DNA of 64,000 nucleotides from Amborella trichopoda (GCF_000471905.2 NW_006497560.1:1-64000), one strand, 5' to 3'; positions 1-12,013 are shown, counted from the stretch's first letter. The notes: generated by a model not told the origin, from the letters alone. Program-made: numbers and translations.

Positions 1-245
1 TGACGTCCTACACACTGGTCCGTACTGCATGACCTTAGACTGCATAACCCTGCTCCATCCTGCATGACCTTAAACTGCATAGTCATGGTCCAAACTATAT
101 GATCATAAACTCTAGCAGAGGTCTCATTGCATGACTTTAAACTGCATGATCCTAGTTGCATGACTTTAAACTGCATAACCATGATTAAGCTATATGAACC
201 TAAACTATAGTGCACATCCTGGGCGCATGATGTTAAATTGATTTG
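1..245. repeat. Array A: 30-36 bp degenerate tandem repeat
   Basis: Successive units read like TGCATGACCTTAAACTGCAT followed by a variable linker such as catggtccaaactatatgac. The same array occurs reversed or direct in every X segment of the window (for example 5150-5600, 15420-15640, 44840-45190, 48700-50160, 59820-60130). It is non-coding. Confidence 0.85.
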
Positions 246-1108
246 CCCAAGTCCAAGAGGCATGACCTTAAAGATGCCCCCACATACGTGCACACAACTT
301 TTACGTACATCTTCATGCATCTCTTCCCTAAACGACCGGTTCGTGTACGCATACCACCTCCATTTCTTCACCAGTGAGCCTATATATGCGCACACGCCCT
401 CACACACCTTCCTTAGCCCGCCCATTCGTGTGCGCGCACCACCTTCACCATCATTACCATCTTTTCCCCCAGTGAGTCTTACCCATGCTTACCAAATGAC
501 GAACCCTTCTATGAGCCATACTCATCGTAAGCTAGTGGGTCACCATTGTTCACCCACCATCCATCCATCATCAGCGCTTCACAAGGCAACTTCATGTCAT
601 CTTCCCAAGTGAGTCAAAGTCATCACTAAGCTCACTCTATGGCCTCCACAAACTGCCATTCACCACCACTACGGTCCAGTTGTATGACCCTAAACTATAG
701 TGTACGTCCCTGTTGCACGACGTTTAAAGGTTTCACGCAGGACTAGAAGGAACGCCCCTAAATACGCCTTCACATGAAAAAAAACGGGCGTGGGGTACTG
801 TTGACAATGGAACGCCATGAGTAAAAATGACGGATGGGCATGGTCAAAAAACCATGAGTAAGAGAGTTCTGTGGAAAAAAAAATCCAGGCACAGTGGAAA
901 CCTAAAAACGGGCATCGTAAGTAAAAACCGATGAAAAAGGTTGACATGACCGCAGGTCATGCGTAAGAGAGCCCAAAAATAGCAAAATTTGGTGAAAACT
1001 GTCTTCATGGGGCCACTTCCCCTGTTGAACTGAAAACTCACAAAAGTGTGCTTGGACCAACAAGACAGGCTAACGCAGGACCACCACCCCAGGCGGCATT
1101 CAATCTCC
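246..1108 (-). other. Distal part of segment X (reverse orientation), E1
   Basis: The part of X nearest the LTR. It aligns in reverse with 47905-48700 (E4) and 59142-59820 (E5), and directly with 15640-16380 and 45190-45936. It holds two short ORFs that recur in the other copies: a plus-strand His/Ser/Thr-rich one at 238-612 and a minus-strand Phe-rich one at 690-947. No known domain is visible in either. Its right end (1101-1108) abuts the LTR, where other copies show a polypurine-like stretch. Confidence 0.6.
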
Positions 1109-1155
1109 ATGTCTGCCTAAAATCCTCAAAAGCCAGCATGGTATCGCAACACCAC

Positions 1156-1666
1156 ATGGCTCATCAGGGAGTGCGAGCCGCATAAGATCTCCTTACCATC
1201 ATGGCTCATTAGGGGGTGAGAGATGCATAAGATCCCCCACATTTCAACATGGCTCATCAGGGACTAAGAGCGGCATAAGATGTCCAAACCATCATGGCTC
1301 ATCAAGGGGTGAGAGCCGCATAAGGTCTCCCACATTTCAACATGGCTCATAAGGGAGTGAGAGCCGCATAAGATCTCCCAACCATCATGGCTCATCAGGG
1401 GGTGAGAGCCGCATAAGACCCCCCACATTTCAACATGGCTCTTCAGAGAGTGAGAGCCACATAATATCTCCCAACCATCATGGCTAATCAGGGGGTGAGA
1501 GCTCCATAAGATCTCCCATGTTTCAATATGGCACATCATGAAGTGAGAGCCGCATAAGATCTCCCAACCATCAACACTCATCAGGGGGTGAGAGCCGCAT
1601 AGGATCCTCCGCACTTCAACATGGCTCATCAAGGAGTGAGAGCCGCTTAAGATCTCCTGAGTTCAA
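1156..1666. repeat. Minisatellite of 45/48 bp alternating units (93 bp dimer), about 11 copies
   Basis: Each unit begins ATGGCTCATCAGGG and continues gtgagagccgcataagatct; units end alternately in accatc (45 bp) or acatttcaac (48 bp). Because both units are multiples of three, one minus-strand frame stays open (1264-1632) and gives a repetitive MSHDGWEILCGSHSL-type peptide that I regard as non-coding. The equivalent place in E4 (about 47790-47850) has about one unit and in E5 (about 58980-59090) about two, so the array expanded in E1. Confidence 0.9.
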
Positions 1667-3380
1667 CAACAACAATCCTTGAGGGTGAGGACAATGACCA
1701 AACGATCCCTCCAAAAATGCTAAGAAACATCACGAAGGTAAGAAACTGATCAAGCCAAGGTCTAACCTGCCACCAGCTTCAAGGTAGGCCTCGTCAAAAT
1801 CCCCTAGCCTACATGGGACCAGACTTTCGAGACAGGTCAGAAGCCCCCAACTGGACCCCACTAGACGGGACCTATAGAGATACCCTGAGCATAAAAAGCA
1901 AACCTGGTGTAGCTGTGAATAATTCTGACCCAATGTTCATAGCATTTGGCCTTCAGAAAAGACCTGATTATGTCCGAGGAGGCCCCTACAAAAGCCTCAC
2001 GCTTCAGAATCGAAAATAGTCCCTTAAGGGTGAGGACTTCGATAAGATCCCTCAAACTTCCTGAATGATTGCACATCTCAATTCTCTCAAAGCACAACAT
2101 TCGACGGGGCAGCTTTTGAAAGGTATTTTTCATCAACATGGGGCCCCCACTCAATAAAGTCTAGCAAACAGCAGAAATTTTGATAGTCTCAGAATAGCCT
2201 TGGAATCAGCCAAGATCTTTATAAGGTCTCTCAAAAGTCTCTTGCCAAGGTTCATCATAGTTCGACATGTCTAAGGTAGTGCATATTGAGATACAGCTCC
2301 AGCAGAATCGACCTCTAACACCTTGAAAAGGCCCCATAACTAGAGCTACATTTTTTGTGTCTCAAATTATTGTGGCACTATACCATTGGATCTAAAATTG
2401 TCGAAAACCACCAGGGGTCAAATTTTAGCCCGAACGGACACTCCAAGAAGTACTTATATGTAAAAGAGTGAAATAGGAGGGACCGCACGTTATTCCCATG
2501 TGGCCACCTTGCGACTCCATGCCATGGAAGGGATAATCACGACCAGTTACTTTTGATGCTCATATCTCACCTGTTTAGGGTCGTATCGTGCTCAATTTTA
2601 GTCTGCATGTTCGTGTAGTCAAGACGAGCGATTCGATATATGGCATGCCCCGTGACGACACCCGAGCGCTAAAGAGAAGTTGTTGATCCGTGAAGAAAGT
2701 GCAGGAAATTCAGCAGCGTCATGCCTCGCTCGAGCGGCCAGATCACGTCATTAATAGGTCGATTGTCACGGGTCCAATTCCATCGTGTGCGTAAGGTCTC
2801 GGGCTATCACAGACCTGAACCCCGTACGTGATGAACGGTCAGATTCTGCACATAGAGTCGACAAAGCGACTACAAATTCTGTCGTCAAAATTCTAGATAC
2901 CAGCCAAAATTCCAAGTTGTAAAATCTTCGTTCGAGCACCGAATCGAGGTGCATTTGTTGCCTCGCGATCGTAATGGTATGCTCAGTGTAATTCAGAGAA
3001 GAAATCATTGAAAAACATCAAGAAACGAGTACACTATTGATCCAAAGTTTCAATATCCATTCAAATTTCAAGTCACATGATCGAGCACTAAAAACACCAT
3101 CCATGGCTTCAAGTTGGTATCAAATCGATCGCCATGCTGAGTCCTACAAGAAAACAATCATCTTACGATTAATTGGGTATCAGAACAACCTCGGATCAGC
3201 CATGCAAGATCACGCAAGTTCTAAGGCAACATAGGGACTGTTTTGAAATTTCACGAATTGTTAAGAAGGGGCAAATCTATCATTTTGCACCCTATTTTCA
3301 AATATCTTTTAATTCAATTTAATCTTAATTTCCAGTAGTTAGGGTTACTTTTGATCATGCACCCATGTTTGGGGCAAATT

Positions 3381-3390
3381 CTATATATAC
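3381..3390 (+). promoter_or_regulatory. LTR U3 TATA box (sense promoter), E1
   Basis: CTATATATAC lies in a conserved context (ggggcaaattctatatata). The same block occurs on the minus strand at 57098-57107 in the E5 LTR and as a decayed ctatagaaac near 32970 in the E3 LTR. It precedes the CT-rich stretch, as expected for the start of the R region. Confidence 0.65.
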
Positions 3391-5149
3391 GTACCAGCAT
3401 TATAAGCACATGAGGACTCATCCTTTCACAAAAGATAAGTGTTTTTACTCAATACAAGTTTTCTCTTTCTTCTCATTATTGGGTCACGTTTGAGAGAGAG
3501 AGTGAGGTGGGAGAATCTTTTGATCAGTACCCCTAGGTTGAAGGTAAATCTTCTCTCTCTTCTTTTCTTTTTCTTCTTCTCTCCATCTTCATTCCTCTCT
3601 TCCCTCATCCTTCTCCGTCTGAGTTCCTCGCAGGGGTCATGCATGGCAGTGGCAGTGCTGTGCACACCTCCCTTGATGTTACACAGGTCGCGCATGGAGA
3701 TGGAAGTGCCATGCGCGAGTCTCCTTTTCCTTTTGTTCTTCTATCTCCCTCTTCTAGTGAGGCCTGTAGACAGTGCAGCCTATCGTCGTCCATAGACATA
3801 GCTTCGATGTCTTAGTGAAGAATCCAAATGACAGAACTTACTACCGTCCGTAGGGGTCCTTCCCTGTCACACATTTATAGTAGACGACAATTCCCTTCAC
3901 CACTAGCTAGAGACCTCAGCAACATCTACCACAGTCCGTGAGCTTCCTTTGCGTATTCAGTGCTTATCGTCATCCTTCTGGTGTCCCACCCCTATCATCG
4001 TGCACGTCGTGAGGATTACTGTCGTGCACTTTATGAAGGACTATCGTCATAAAAAACTATCGCTACCCACATGGGAGCATGTTGTCTCCTTTTATTGCCA
4101 ACGGCGTTACGTAGCTTCATCCGTAGTTCATTTCTCACTTTATAGCCATGAGCAGTAGTGTTGAGCGTCGCTCAAGGGCCACGACACTACTATTCCACGG
4201 TCGTGAGTGGCAATGCTTAGCGCCGTCGGGACCCCATCTCTTTGTCTTCTTGTGTTTTCTTTTCATTTTCTTTTCTCTTCTCACTTGACTGAGGGTAGAC
4301 TTAGCCTATCACCACCATATCAGTCTCGGTTTCGAGTAGTATTCATGTTGTGCTGGTCTTGAGAACCATGCCTGTCTTGCTTCCACTCCGAGTCGATGAC
4401 TTCCCAGTTGCCATGTTAGTCTCGCCTCTTCATCAAGTTTTTCTTCGCTTTTCTATCTTTATTTGAACCTTACGCTTCATCTCCCCTTCGTGTGAACGTA
4501 CATTGCCCTAAGACAGGGGTTGGACTTTCTGACCTACTTGTCTTACAAATTAACCATTGAAGTGTTGTGCAGAAAGCAAGAGATTTGTAAGTCAAGGGAG
4601 GCGATTCTAAACCAGCTAAAGAAAATAGCGAGCTTTCTTCTTGATCTAAGAGGGTGCCCCCGTGAGCCATCTCGAGTGAGTCCTGAACCTACCTTCAATT
4701 CCTTTCTCATCGATTGATATACCTACCCTTACTTTCGAGCAAGGTTTTGAAAGAGCGACCTCAAATCCCGGGTTCGTCAGAAACCCAAGATACATGCTGC
4801 CAGATCATCCAAATCCGGAGGGCGAGATCGAGGCACCTAACCAGAGGCTACCTATGAAATAAGGATGATGTATGAAAGGTGGGTGAAAAATGTTGACCCA
4901 CTAGCTTACAACGAGTATGGGTGGCGAGAAGGTTCACCGCTTTGTGAGTGTGGGTGAAACTCATTGGGGAATGATTAAGGTTGATAGAATGAACGGACTC
5001 ACGGGGGAGGTAGTGAAGGTAGTGCGCACACATGAACGCGTTGGTTAGGAAAGACGTGCTTGAAAATGCACGTAAAAGGTGTGTGCGCGTATTTGGGGGC
5101 AAGTTTTTAAGGTCATACCTCTAGGACCTGTACAAAGTAGTTTGTTGTC

Positions 5150-5600
5150 ACGCGGAAAGGACGTTCACTATGGTTTAGGGTCATATAGTTTGGACTGTGG
5201 TTATGCAGTTTAAAGTCATGCAACTAGGACCATGCAATTTAACATCGTGCAACCAAACCGTCGCTATAGTTTATGATTATATAGTTTGGACCATGGTGCC
5301 GAGCCTTTTAACGTCATGCGGTTAGGACGTGTACTATAGTTTTAGTCGTATAGCTTGGACCGTGCAGTTTAGCAACACGCGATTGGACCTCTGCTACAGT
5401 TTATGGTCGTATAGTTCGGACTGTGCTATTTAAGGTCGTGCACCTAAACCAAAGCTGTGCAGTTTAAGGTCATGCAACATAGACCAAGGCCGTGCAGTTT
5501 AAGGTCCTATTGCACGGATCATGGCTGTGCAGTTTAAGGTCATGCAACATGGACCAAGACTGTGTAGTTTAAGGTCACGCAGCATGGACCATTGTGTGGG
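5150..5600. repeat. Array A, E2 copy
   Basis: About a dozen 30-36 bp units such as gtttaaggtcatgcaacatg followed by gaccaaggctgtgca, opposite in orientation to the array at 1-245. Confidence 0.8.
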
Positions 5601-6109
5601 TCACCAGGAAGGTGATGCTCCATAGGGGTAGGTTTGTCGATAGCAATCTGACTCCTTGGGGATAAAATAGATAAGGCTATACACAAGCGGAGAGCTTTAG
5701 ATGAAAATCGTGGCCCTATGTAGAGTGGCAAACCTTACTGGGGATTAAGAGGGTAAGTGTGACTCCCAGGGAATAAAATGATTAAAGCCAGCACGTTATT
5801 AGATGGGAAGGCCAACTTCATTAAGGAAAAGGGGAAAATGTGGGTCCTTTATATCTTGAAGGACAAAATAACTAGGTGTGAAATAGACCCACCAGGGGTT
5901 GCAGCAGTAAAAATGACCCTAACTCCACTGGGGATAATAAGCTACAATATGAGTACGACTCTCCTACAGGGGATGAGAAGTCACGACTTGAGTTTGAACG
6001 ACCTGGGTTCCACTTGCTGGGGATAATAGGTCAGAGTCAAGGTGCCACTTTACTAGGGATAATAATAAGACACACACGGCTTCAACATGGGGTGTGCGAT
6101 AATGGACTG

Positions 6110-6400
6110 TTTAGAACATAGTCGGTGTCGGGCGCAGCAACCATTACTTCTCTGGAGTGCTCAACTAGTGATGAGTCTTCGAAAATGCAACCGGCACTGA
6201 AAACTGCCAACACTGCTTCTTAATGATTCAGCAGGTGCTGAATTTGTTAAAAACACAGTCGGCGCTGAGGACGCCCATGCTATCGCGTGAACACAGCCGA
6301 CACTAAGTTGCCGAGCACACAGCCAGCCCTAGAATTGTTGAAACGCATCGACGCTAGGTAACTTCGACCACAAGGCCGGCGCTGGATAGGGATTGATACT
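6110..6400. repeat. Array C: about 30 bp degenerate units built on cacagccggcgct
   Basis: Units such as aacacagtcggcgctgagg recur just upstream of the TATA box and again in the leader (7160-7460). E3 carries the reverse-complement array on both sides of its own TATA box (42960-43240 and 44070-44320). E4 and E5 carry an unrelated array in the matching place. Confidence 0.75.
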
Positions 6401-6582
6401 CGATCCATGACCCGAGCCCGACCCGGTCTTGGTCAATGTCACGTGGCATTTGATGTGGTGGCAATGAAACTTTACCCGAGCCTCAAGTCAAAGTCTGACC
6501 CGGTCCAGCCTGTTTGTCGCTTGGCTTTCCAAGACAGGGCTGGAATTCTCCTTTTGAGAGGGACATTTGAGGGAAACCTCAG

Positions 6583-6592
6583 CTATATAAAG
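6583..6592 (+). promoter_or_regulatory. TATA box of the antisense PMD unit, E2
   Basis: CTATATAAAG followed by ggggtaaaacccca. The same core is found in E3 (43885-43898, minus), E4 (50701) and E5 (61263), always pointing towards the PMD ORF position and about 0.9-1.1 kb before its start codon. Conservation among diverged copies supports function; no start-site data. Confidence 0.7.
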
Positions 6593-7514
6593 GGGGTAAA
6601 ACCCCATTTTCACTACTTTTCATTGAAGATAAAAAAGACTTAAGAAAAAAAAATTTAACGGTGAGAAGAGGGCTACGGCAAACAGTGGGTGTTTCGACAA
6701 GAGTTGGCCGGAGATTTGCCAGCAAGCAGGAAAAGTACCAACGGGCAAAAGACAATAATTAGCAGAGAAGTGGCGAAGGATCCATTGAAGTTGCAGGAGC
6801 TTCACGGCCGGCACAGGGGGTTTTCTAAGGAAACTCCAGCTGTGGTTTTACGGCTCTGACAAAGGAAAAGGAGACGGGAGTTACAGCAATGGGCTACCCA
6901 AGCATCTCTGCTAGTTCTTCAAGAATGTTTCGGGGGACATAAGTGGTTTCTTGGTAACTTGGTGGCATTGTAGAGGTTTTCTAGCACCGACCAGGGAGTT
7001 TCGGTGGAAACCGAACGGTTTAGGGAAAAGGACTGTTGCTGAAGCTAGACGATTACATGCGAGACAGGTGTTAGGCAGTGTAGTAGGACATGGTGACGAT
7101 TGTCAGGCAGCAAAGCAAGGCTCGACATGTCACGTATAGAATCTGTGGCATGTGTGAGAGATATAAACACAGTCGGCACTAGATGTTGGCGAACCCAGCT
7201 AGCGCTAGGTGTTAGTAAACACACCTGGTGCTAAGCGTTGGTGCACACAGCCAGCGCAAGGCTTTGAAGGACATAGTCGGTGCTAAGCATTAGCAGACAC
7301 AACCGGCGCTAAGCATTTGCGGACACAGCCGGTGCTAGGCTTTGGCAGACACAGCTGACACTAAGCTTTGAGTGCACAGCCAGCACTGAATTTTAATGGA
7401 CATAAGTACTAAGCGTTGAGTGCACTATAGATGCTAAGCTTCCGAAATCACAGCAGGCACTGATCCAATGTCTTAACCATTTTGATTCAGGAGTAAAGCA
7501 CTAAGCCCTTTATA
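6593..7514 (+). other. Putative leader of the antisense PMD unit, E2
   Basis: About 920 bp between the TATA box and the PMD start. It carries a second block of array C (about 7160-7460) close to the ORF. No intron can be asserted from sequence alone, although long leaders in this position often contain one. Confidence 0.5.
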
Positions 7515-9402
7515 ATGGCTAGTTCTTCTTACCGAATTCTGCATGTGAAGAATTTTCCAAGAGGACGAGAGGTCGGTACTAATAACTTTACTGGTGCGGC
7601 TTTAGCAAGAGGGAAGCCCATTTGGCTAACAAGGCCAGTATGCGAACCAGAGTGGCCTCTTAGTGTCGCTTTTATTACTGACCCAGTTCGTTTTGAAGTC
7701 CGCGAGGGTAACAACAAAAATTTTAGTATAGAAGAAGGGGCGGCACTCCTTCATTGTATGCACAAGAACATAGCTTCTGGGGAGAACTTGCCTGCCCTAG
7801 AAAAACGAATGGTACAGGCAAGGGGGCTCCTAATGTGATCAGGAAAACGATTTCGAATACAGGGGGAGCACCAATATTTGAAGTGATACTCTTCCTAGAC
7901 TGCTAAGGTGTTGGTGTCGCACAGAGCATTCTTCAACGTGCTTCTCTGCTAGCAGCGGTCCAGTGTTCGGGCAGCTACTACGATTAGTGTTCCAACACGG
8001 TCAAGGTACTACTTGAGACATGGAGTCATGTTTCTAATACCTGGCTTCTTGGACATGGAGAAGCAAGAATATCTTTACTAAATCTTAATTTTATTGGAGG
8101 CATTCCGATGATCGGAGCTATGTATGACGAGTTCGTGCCACTGAACTTGGTCATCTTTGGTGGTGCTAGCTTGGGGGAAGAAGAGCTGCCTGCCAATGTT
8201 CAAAAGATTTTCGAGGCTTACCAGTTGGTCCATGTTAACTCTCGCAATGGTCTCTTTTGTTTTGGAGGACCTAATGAACACCATATGGTTGAAATTCTTT
8301 GAGGAGATTATCCCCAAGGGGTTTGGAGTACTTCGAGAGGGAAAGGGAAGGAAGTTGTGAAGGGGACACCTCTCGTTTATCATCTTAAGACCAGCAATGA
8401 CTTTGTCTTTTTGGCCGCATATTTGGTCTTATTTTTGTGCGAGTTTGTGCTTCCTGAGTGGGTAGATGACATTCGTCGAGACGTGTTGTATGGGGCTTGC
8501 GACATGGCTAGAGGGCATGAGTATGCCCTTGCTCAGTCAATCTTGTGTAACATTTACCATGGCTTTGAGGCCATCTCCCGTGGAAAGGCATACAAAGGCA
8601 AAGAGGGAGGGAATGAAATTGTTGGAGAAGAGGCATTTTCAAGAGATTTTAAGACTCCATTCCCCATTCATTACTTGTATGGGTGCTTAGGGGCTTATTT
8701 CCTTTCCACTTATGTGAGGAGCCAAGGCACAGGGAACAAATTGTGGCCGTTCTTAATGAGGATTGCTGGCTAAAAGGCTATCTTTCATAGCCCAGGGGAA
8801 GCTCGGGGCTTATTCGGTAATGACTCTTTGAACATACGGTGGGTCCCATTTCCAGTTGGGAGCTTCACTGATCATGCTTTCGTTGATGAACTGTGGAAGG
8901 AGCTAGACGGTACTCCAACAACCATCGGGGAACTCATGTTCATCCAGAGAATTAGAGGAGGATTTTTATCTTATCAGACTTCGCACAGTGCCATATTAGA
9001 AGGATATTTCACCCACCGCTTTGCCTGTCAGCATGGGCTTGATCAAGGATGCCCGTTCTTGGTGTTCTTTGAAAAGTGTCAGGGCAGAGTAAACGTACGA
9101 AAGTTAGAAGAGCATGAGACTCTTTGTGAGGGCTGGCTGCTAGAACATATACGGACCACTTGGTCTATGTGTCTAGAAACGATAGAGATCAGCAAGTATG
9201 TGTTACCTCACTTTGGCATGAGGGTCTGAATGACCAAGGCCTATGCAAACTGGTGGAAGATCACCAGCAAGGGATACTGGGAGGAGGATCACCCTTGGAA
9301 AGGGGAGAATGACAACTGGCACCAGGAGACTAAGCATAGGAGAGTGGTTGATCCTCCTGCTCTTGATGATGTCTTTGTCTTGGAATATCCCTTGAACTAG
9401 CA
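7515..9402 (+). pseudogene. PMD-like antisense ORF of E2 (C-terminally truncated)
   Basis: The start MASSS is chosen because E3 and E4 also begin with MA(E/Q)S. The N-terminal block (GREVGTNNFTG, GKPIWL, WPLSVAFITDPVRF) matches E4 closely. It continues with GAMYDEFVP near 8125, then FLAAYLVLFLCEFVLPEW, ALAQSILCNIYHGFEAI and FKTPFPIHYLYGCLGAYF (8400-8700). This layout of a hydrophobic helix, a LAP-type ILxxIYxxLE helix and a W/Y-rich strand is that of the aminotransferase-like plant mobile domain, a family of uncertain biochemical role found in MAIN/MAIL proteins and in transposons. Several frameshifts and stops are present. The product ends after the HPWKGEND block; the coiled-coil tail seen in E4 is deleted, and gag-pol sequence follows on the other strand. 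Confidence 0.75.
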
Positions 9403-10450
9403 TACTTTAGGGATATGTAGGACTTTTTGATGGTCCGTCGTATAAGTGATATTTGGAGCTGGGAATTCTATCCTCATGGCTTTCTCAAGCTCAAGAATGA
9501 TTTCTGGTTTATCTTCGGACTAGGGTGGCCAAAAGTGGGGGCAGAAGGCGAGGACTCCTCTTCAAGTGACGATGGAGTTTCTTCAGAGATGGTTGTGGGG
9601 ATGTTAGAATGAATAAGGGTTAGAGGGAGAATTCTGCCTTGCTTGTCTTCCTCTTTAAACATTTTCACCAATGTTCTCCCAACGTCCTCAATGTCTTCAT
9701 GAGGCGAAGGTGTTGTCTTCATTGTAGACTTGTGACCTCCATCATTCAACTTCCGAGGCGACATCAGATATGTGAAGTAATATTTAGCATCAACATAGTG
9801 AGTTTCAGCTACAGGGAAAGGTTTTTTGTCAGCATAGAACGTATGTTATCTCCCATATTGACTATACTTGAAGCATTGATGCAATGTCGATGGAACCACC
9901 CCCTAATCATAGAGCTATGGCCGACCAAGGAGAATGTTGTAGGAAGCGTTGGTGTCGATTGCATGAAACTAGGCGTAATCGTTCATCTCACCGATCTTAA
10001 AAAGAAGGCGAACCGTGCCAGCTGACTGGTTGAAGAACTGTGACGTGGGCTGGGGTAAGATCTAACCTTAATTGAGTAAGGATCCTCCTTAGGATAAGGT
10101 TGACTGTTGACCCTCCATCTAACATAATTTAGTTGATGAGGCATGCATGTAATTCGTCAGTGATAAAGAGAGGGTGATTATGAAATTATCTCCCAGCTGC
10201 TGATCATCCACTGAAAAGGTAACTGGCATACATCCTTCTAAAATCATCGGGTCCACCTCAATAGGTTCTACTTCAGTCTCATACACCTCTGGGTTATAGA
10301 GAGCTTGAACCAAAGCCATCCGATAATCCTTTGAGAGCATGAGGACGTCATAGATACCGAGGAGAGCTGGGAGCTTCCTCAGTTGCCCTATCACATCATA
10401 TTTCACCTTTTCTTGATCAAGGCTTGGTGCTCCTAGTCCTACCACTGATT
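9403..10450 (-). pseudogene. Aspartic protease and following linker, E2
   Basis: Read on the minus strand from 10445: a pre-protease block (KYDVIGQLRKLPALLGIYDVLML, in pieces) typical of Tat elements, then the active site MLDGGSTVNLI (near 10096-10125), and the C-terminal retropepsin block NASYNILLGRP (near 9930) with the usual W replaced by a stop. The following linker contains VKMFKEEDKQGRILPL and RIEFPAPNITY and stops near 9403, where it is fused to the antisense PMD ORF. Several stops make it inactive. It is useful as the intact-length reference for E3, which lacks the protease core. Confidence 0.8.
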
Positions 10451-11112
10451 TGGATGATATATTGGGTTGAGGAGCAGACCTGGGTGGAAGAGGTTTATTT
10501 GGCCTGCTGGCTGTCTTGATTGTGCAGCGGGTTTGGATTGGGTGACAGAGGTTTGAGGCTTTGAAAATTATTGAGTCAGAGGTATCTTAGGGAATTGAAT
10601 AATAGGTGGAATTTTTGAGGTAATTGGATTGGGAAGGAGCCCAACTGTAGGCTAGGCAGATTGGTCTTTGAATTAGGGCGTAGTGGTGAACTACGAAACT
10701 TCAAGGCGCTTGGCTTTTGCGGTGGAGGTTACAACGTCTTCCTCGATCTGAGATTTATCTGCTCCATGCTGGGGATGTTCCTGAGATTTGCACCATATGG
10801 CAATTTTCCTGAGAGTAGAAGCTTTGCCCCTTGATTCTCTCAGTCTCTGCTCAAGGTCGGGCTCAGAGCGCCACTGGGGTTTCTTTGGCCTCGACTTTTT
10901 GTGCTTCTTTAAAGAAGGTGGCTCTACCTTGGCTTTAGCAGTTGGGGCATCAGCAACAGTTAAGAAACCAACTGGTTGTTCCAAGGACTTTCTCAATCGT
11001 TTCCATTACGTCCTGCTTATGTTGATTCCTTTGAATTCTCTATTGAGAGCCTCGAAGTCTGGACATTTTATGCTTGTACCTACAGGAGACATAAGAGAAG
11101 AAAGATGACAAG

Positions 11113-11142
11113 TAGAAGAAGAAGAAGAAGAAGAAGAAGAAG
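11113..11142. repeat. (AGA)n microsatellite inside gag linker
   Basis: Nine to ten AGA triplets. On the minus strand they encode a poly-Ser run in the linker between the knuckles and the protease. E3 has a shorter, interrupted version near 38610-38650. Confidence 0.9.
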
Positions 11143-11748
11143 GGTTAGATAGTGGGGGACTTTTAATGTCATTCCCCTCATTAAACCGATTTGGGCAGCT
11201 TTTCACATCATCATCAGGGTTGGACATGTGTAGGGGTTCTTTTAGGTCTTTACCTTGCTTTGACTGTTGGGGAGTGCTTTTTATGTCATCACCCTCATTG
11301 GACATGCTCTGATGAGAAGATGGCTCGAGGACGTCTTCTTGAGGGGATGGAGAAGGTAGAAGGATCGTGCAACGGATAAAGTCCAGTAACATTGGCAGTG
11401 GGGGAAGGGGCCTAAGAATTCCTACTCAGCTAAAGGTTGAGACATCTTGTTTCTCCTGCGAGCAGCCCTTGGTGCCCGTCTTCTTTTGGTTTTTTGAGGT
11501 GGTGCTTGAATTGTCTCACTAGGCTTGTGAACAGCCCTAGCTTGGCTAACTGCTTTTCGTCTTAAGGAATTGACTCTACTTCGCCCGTGATGGACTATCT
11601 ATGGCTGGGAAGTTGAGGGTTCAACATAATCTGAATCATTATTAGGAAGGTCTTGTGTTGGGAGAGTGGCTTGGGGATCACTTACTAGGACGTTGTCAAA
11701 CTCTTGACATTCCCGCATTGTCTTTGTAAATTTATCATGGAAATTGGT

Positions 11749-11790
11749 GCATTTCCGTAGGTAGTGGCCCCATATCTGGTGATACGGGCA
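11749..11790 (-). other. Second zinc-knuckle-like motif of E2 gag
   Basis: CPYHQIWGHYLRKC: C-x2-H-x5-H-x3-C with the G-H pair usual in plant gag knuckles. The E3 counterpart at 37939-37980 has lost the G-H pair. Confidence 0.7.
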
Positions 11791-12013
11791 CCAACGGTCC
11801 TCAGTCCCATGAGCAAGGCATTGAGGCTGCCTGACCTGTTTCGGTGTGATTAGACCTTCCTGAAGCATTATAACAAAGAAGGCATGAAGGATACCAAGGG
11901 CTTGGTGTTCCTCTTGGAAAGTTATTGCATGGGAGGCTTCTGCTGCCCCGAACACTTTCTTTAAGTCTTCAAGCTTTATCTACCTTCTGGATCAGGGCCT
12001 CGATAATATCTTT

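Larger units (their letters stand above)
1..4843 (+). mobile_element. E1: 3' end of a family-1 Tat LTR retrotransposon
   Basis: Left-truncated by the window edge. It consists of the reversed X segment (1-1108, the upstream region of the antisense PMD unit) followed by a complete LTR (1109-4843). No gag or pol is visible, so only the 3' end is inside the window. The order X'-LTR matches E3-E5 when those are read in their own sense. The sequence right after the LTR is not a target-site duplication but the X segment of E2, so the right flank is a recombination or deletion junction. Confidence 0.8.
1109..4843 (+). repeat. LTR of E1 (about 3.7 kb)
   Basis: The right end, CACCTAACCA at 4834-4843, is the inverse of the TGGTTAGGTG found at the ends of the minus-oriented LTRs (45937 and 55575). 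The left end is placed by alignment with E4 and E5, where TGGTTAATG starts the LTR; here the first bases have diverged. Order: a minisatellite near the 5' end (1156-1666), a U3 body alignable with 57500-58980 reversed, a TATA box at 3381, a CT-rich transcribed leader (about 3540-3620) and a U5-like 3' part. The length suits Tat-lineage LTRs, which are long. ORFs inside it are chance. Confidence 0.8.
4844..6582 (+). other. Segment X of E2: repeat-rich region upstream of the antisense PMD promoter
   Basis: Starts at ggctacctatga, which is internal to X (compare 48393 in E4), so about 0.5 kb of X next to the LTR is missing here. Order: unique part containing the reversed His/Ser/Thr ORF (4848-5102, minus), array A (about 5150-5600), a degenerate array of ctggggataa blocks (about 5640-6080), array C (about 6110-6400), then the TATA box. 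No other gene is seen. Confidence 0.7.

Noticed and set aside
1264..1632. 122-codon minus-strand ORF with repeated MSHDGWEILCGSH-type units
   Set aside because: Translation of a minisatellite whose unit lengths are multiples of three; the array varies from one to eleven units between LTR copies.
1156..1666. Possible CRISPR array
   Set aside because: Repeats are contiguous with no unique spacers, and the sequence is plant retrotransposon DNA.
10788..11108. Plus-strand ORFs inside 9403-14622 (for example 10788-11108 and 14270-14650)
   Set aside because: Shadows of the minus-strand gag and protease frames, which show recognisable family motifs.
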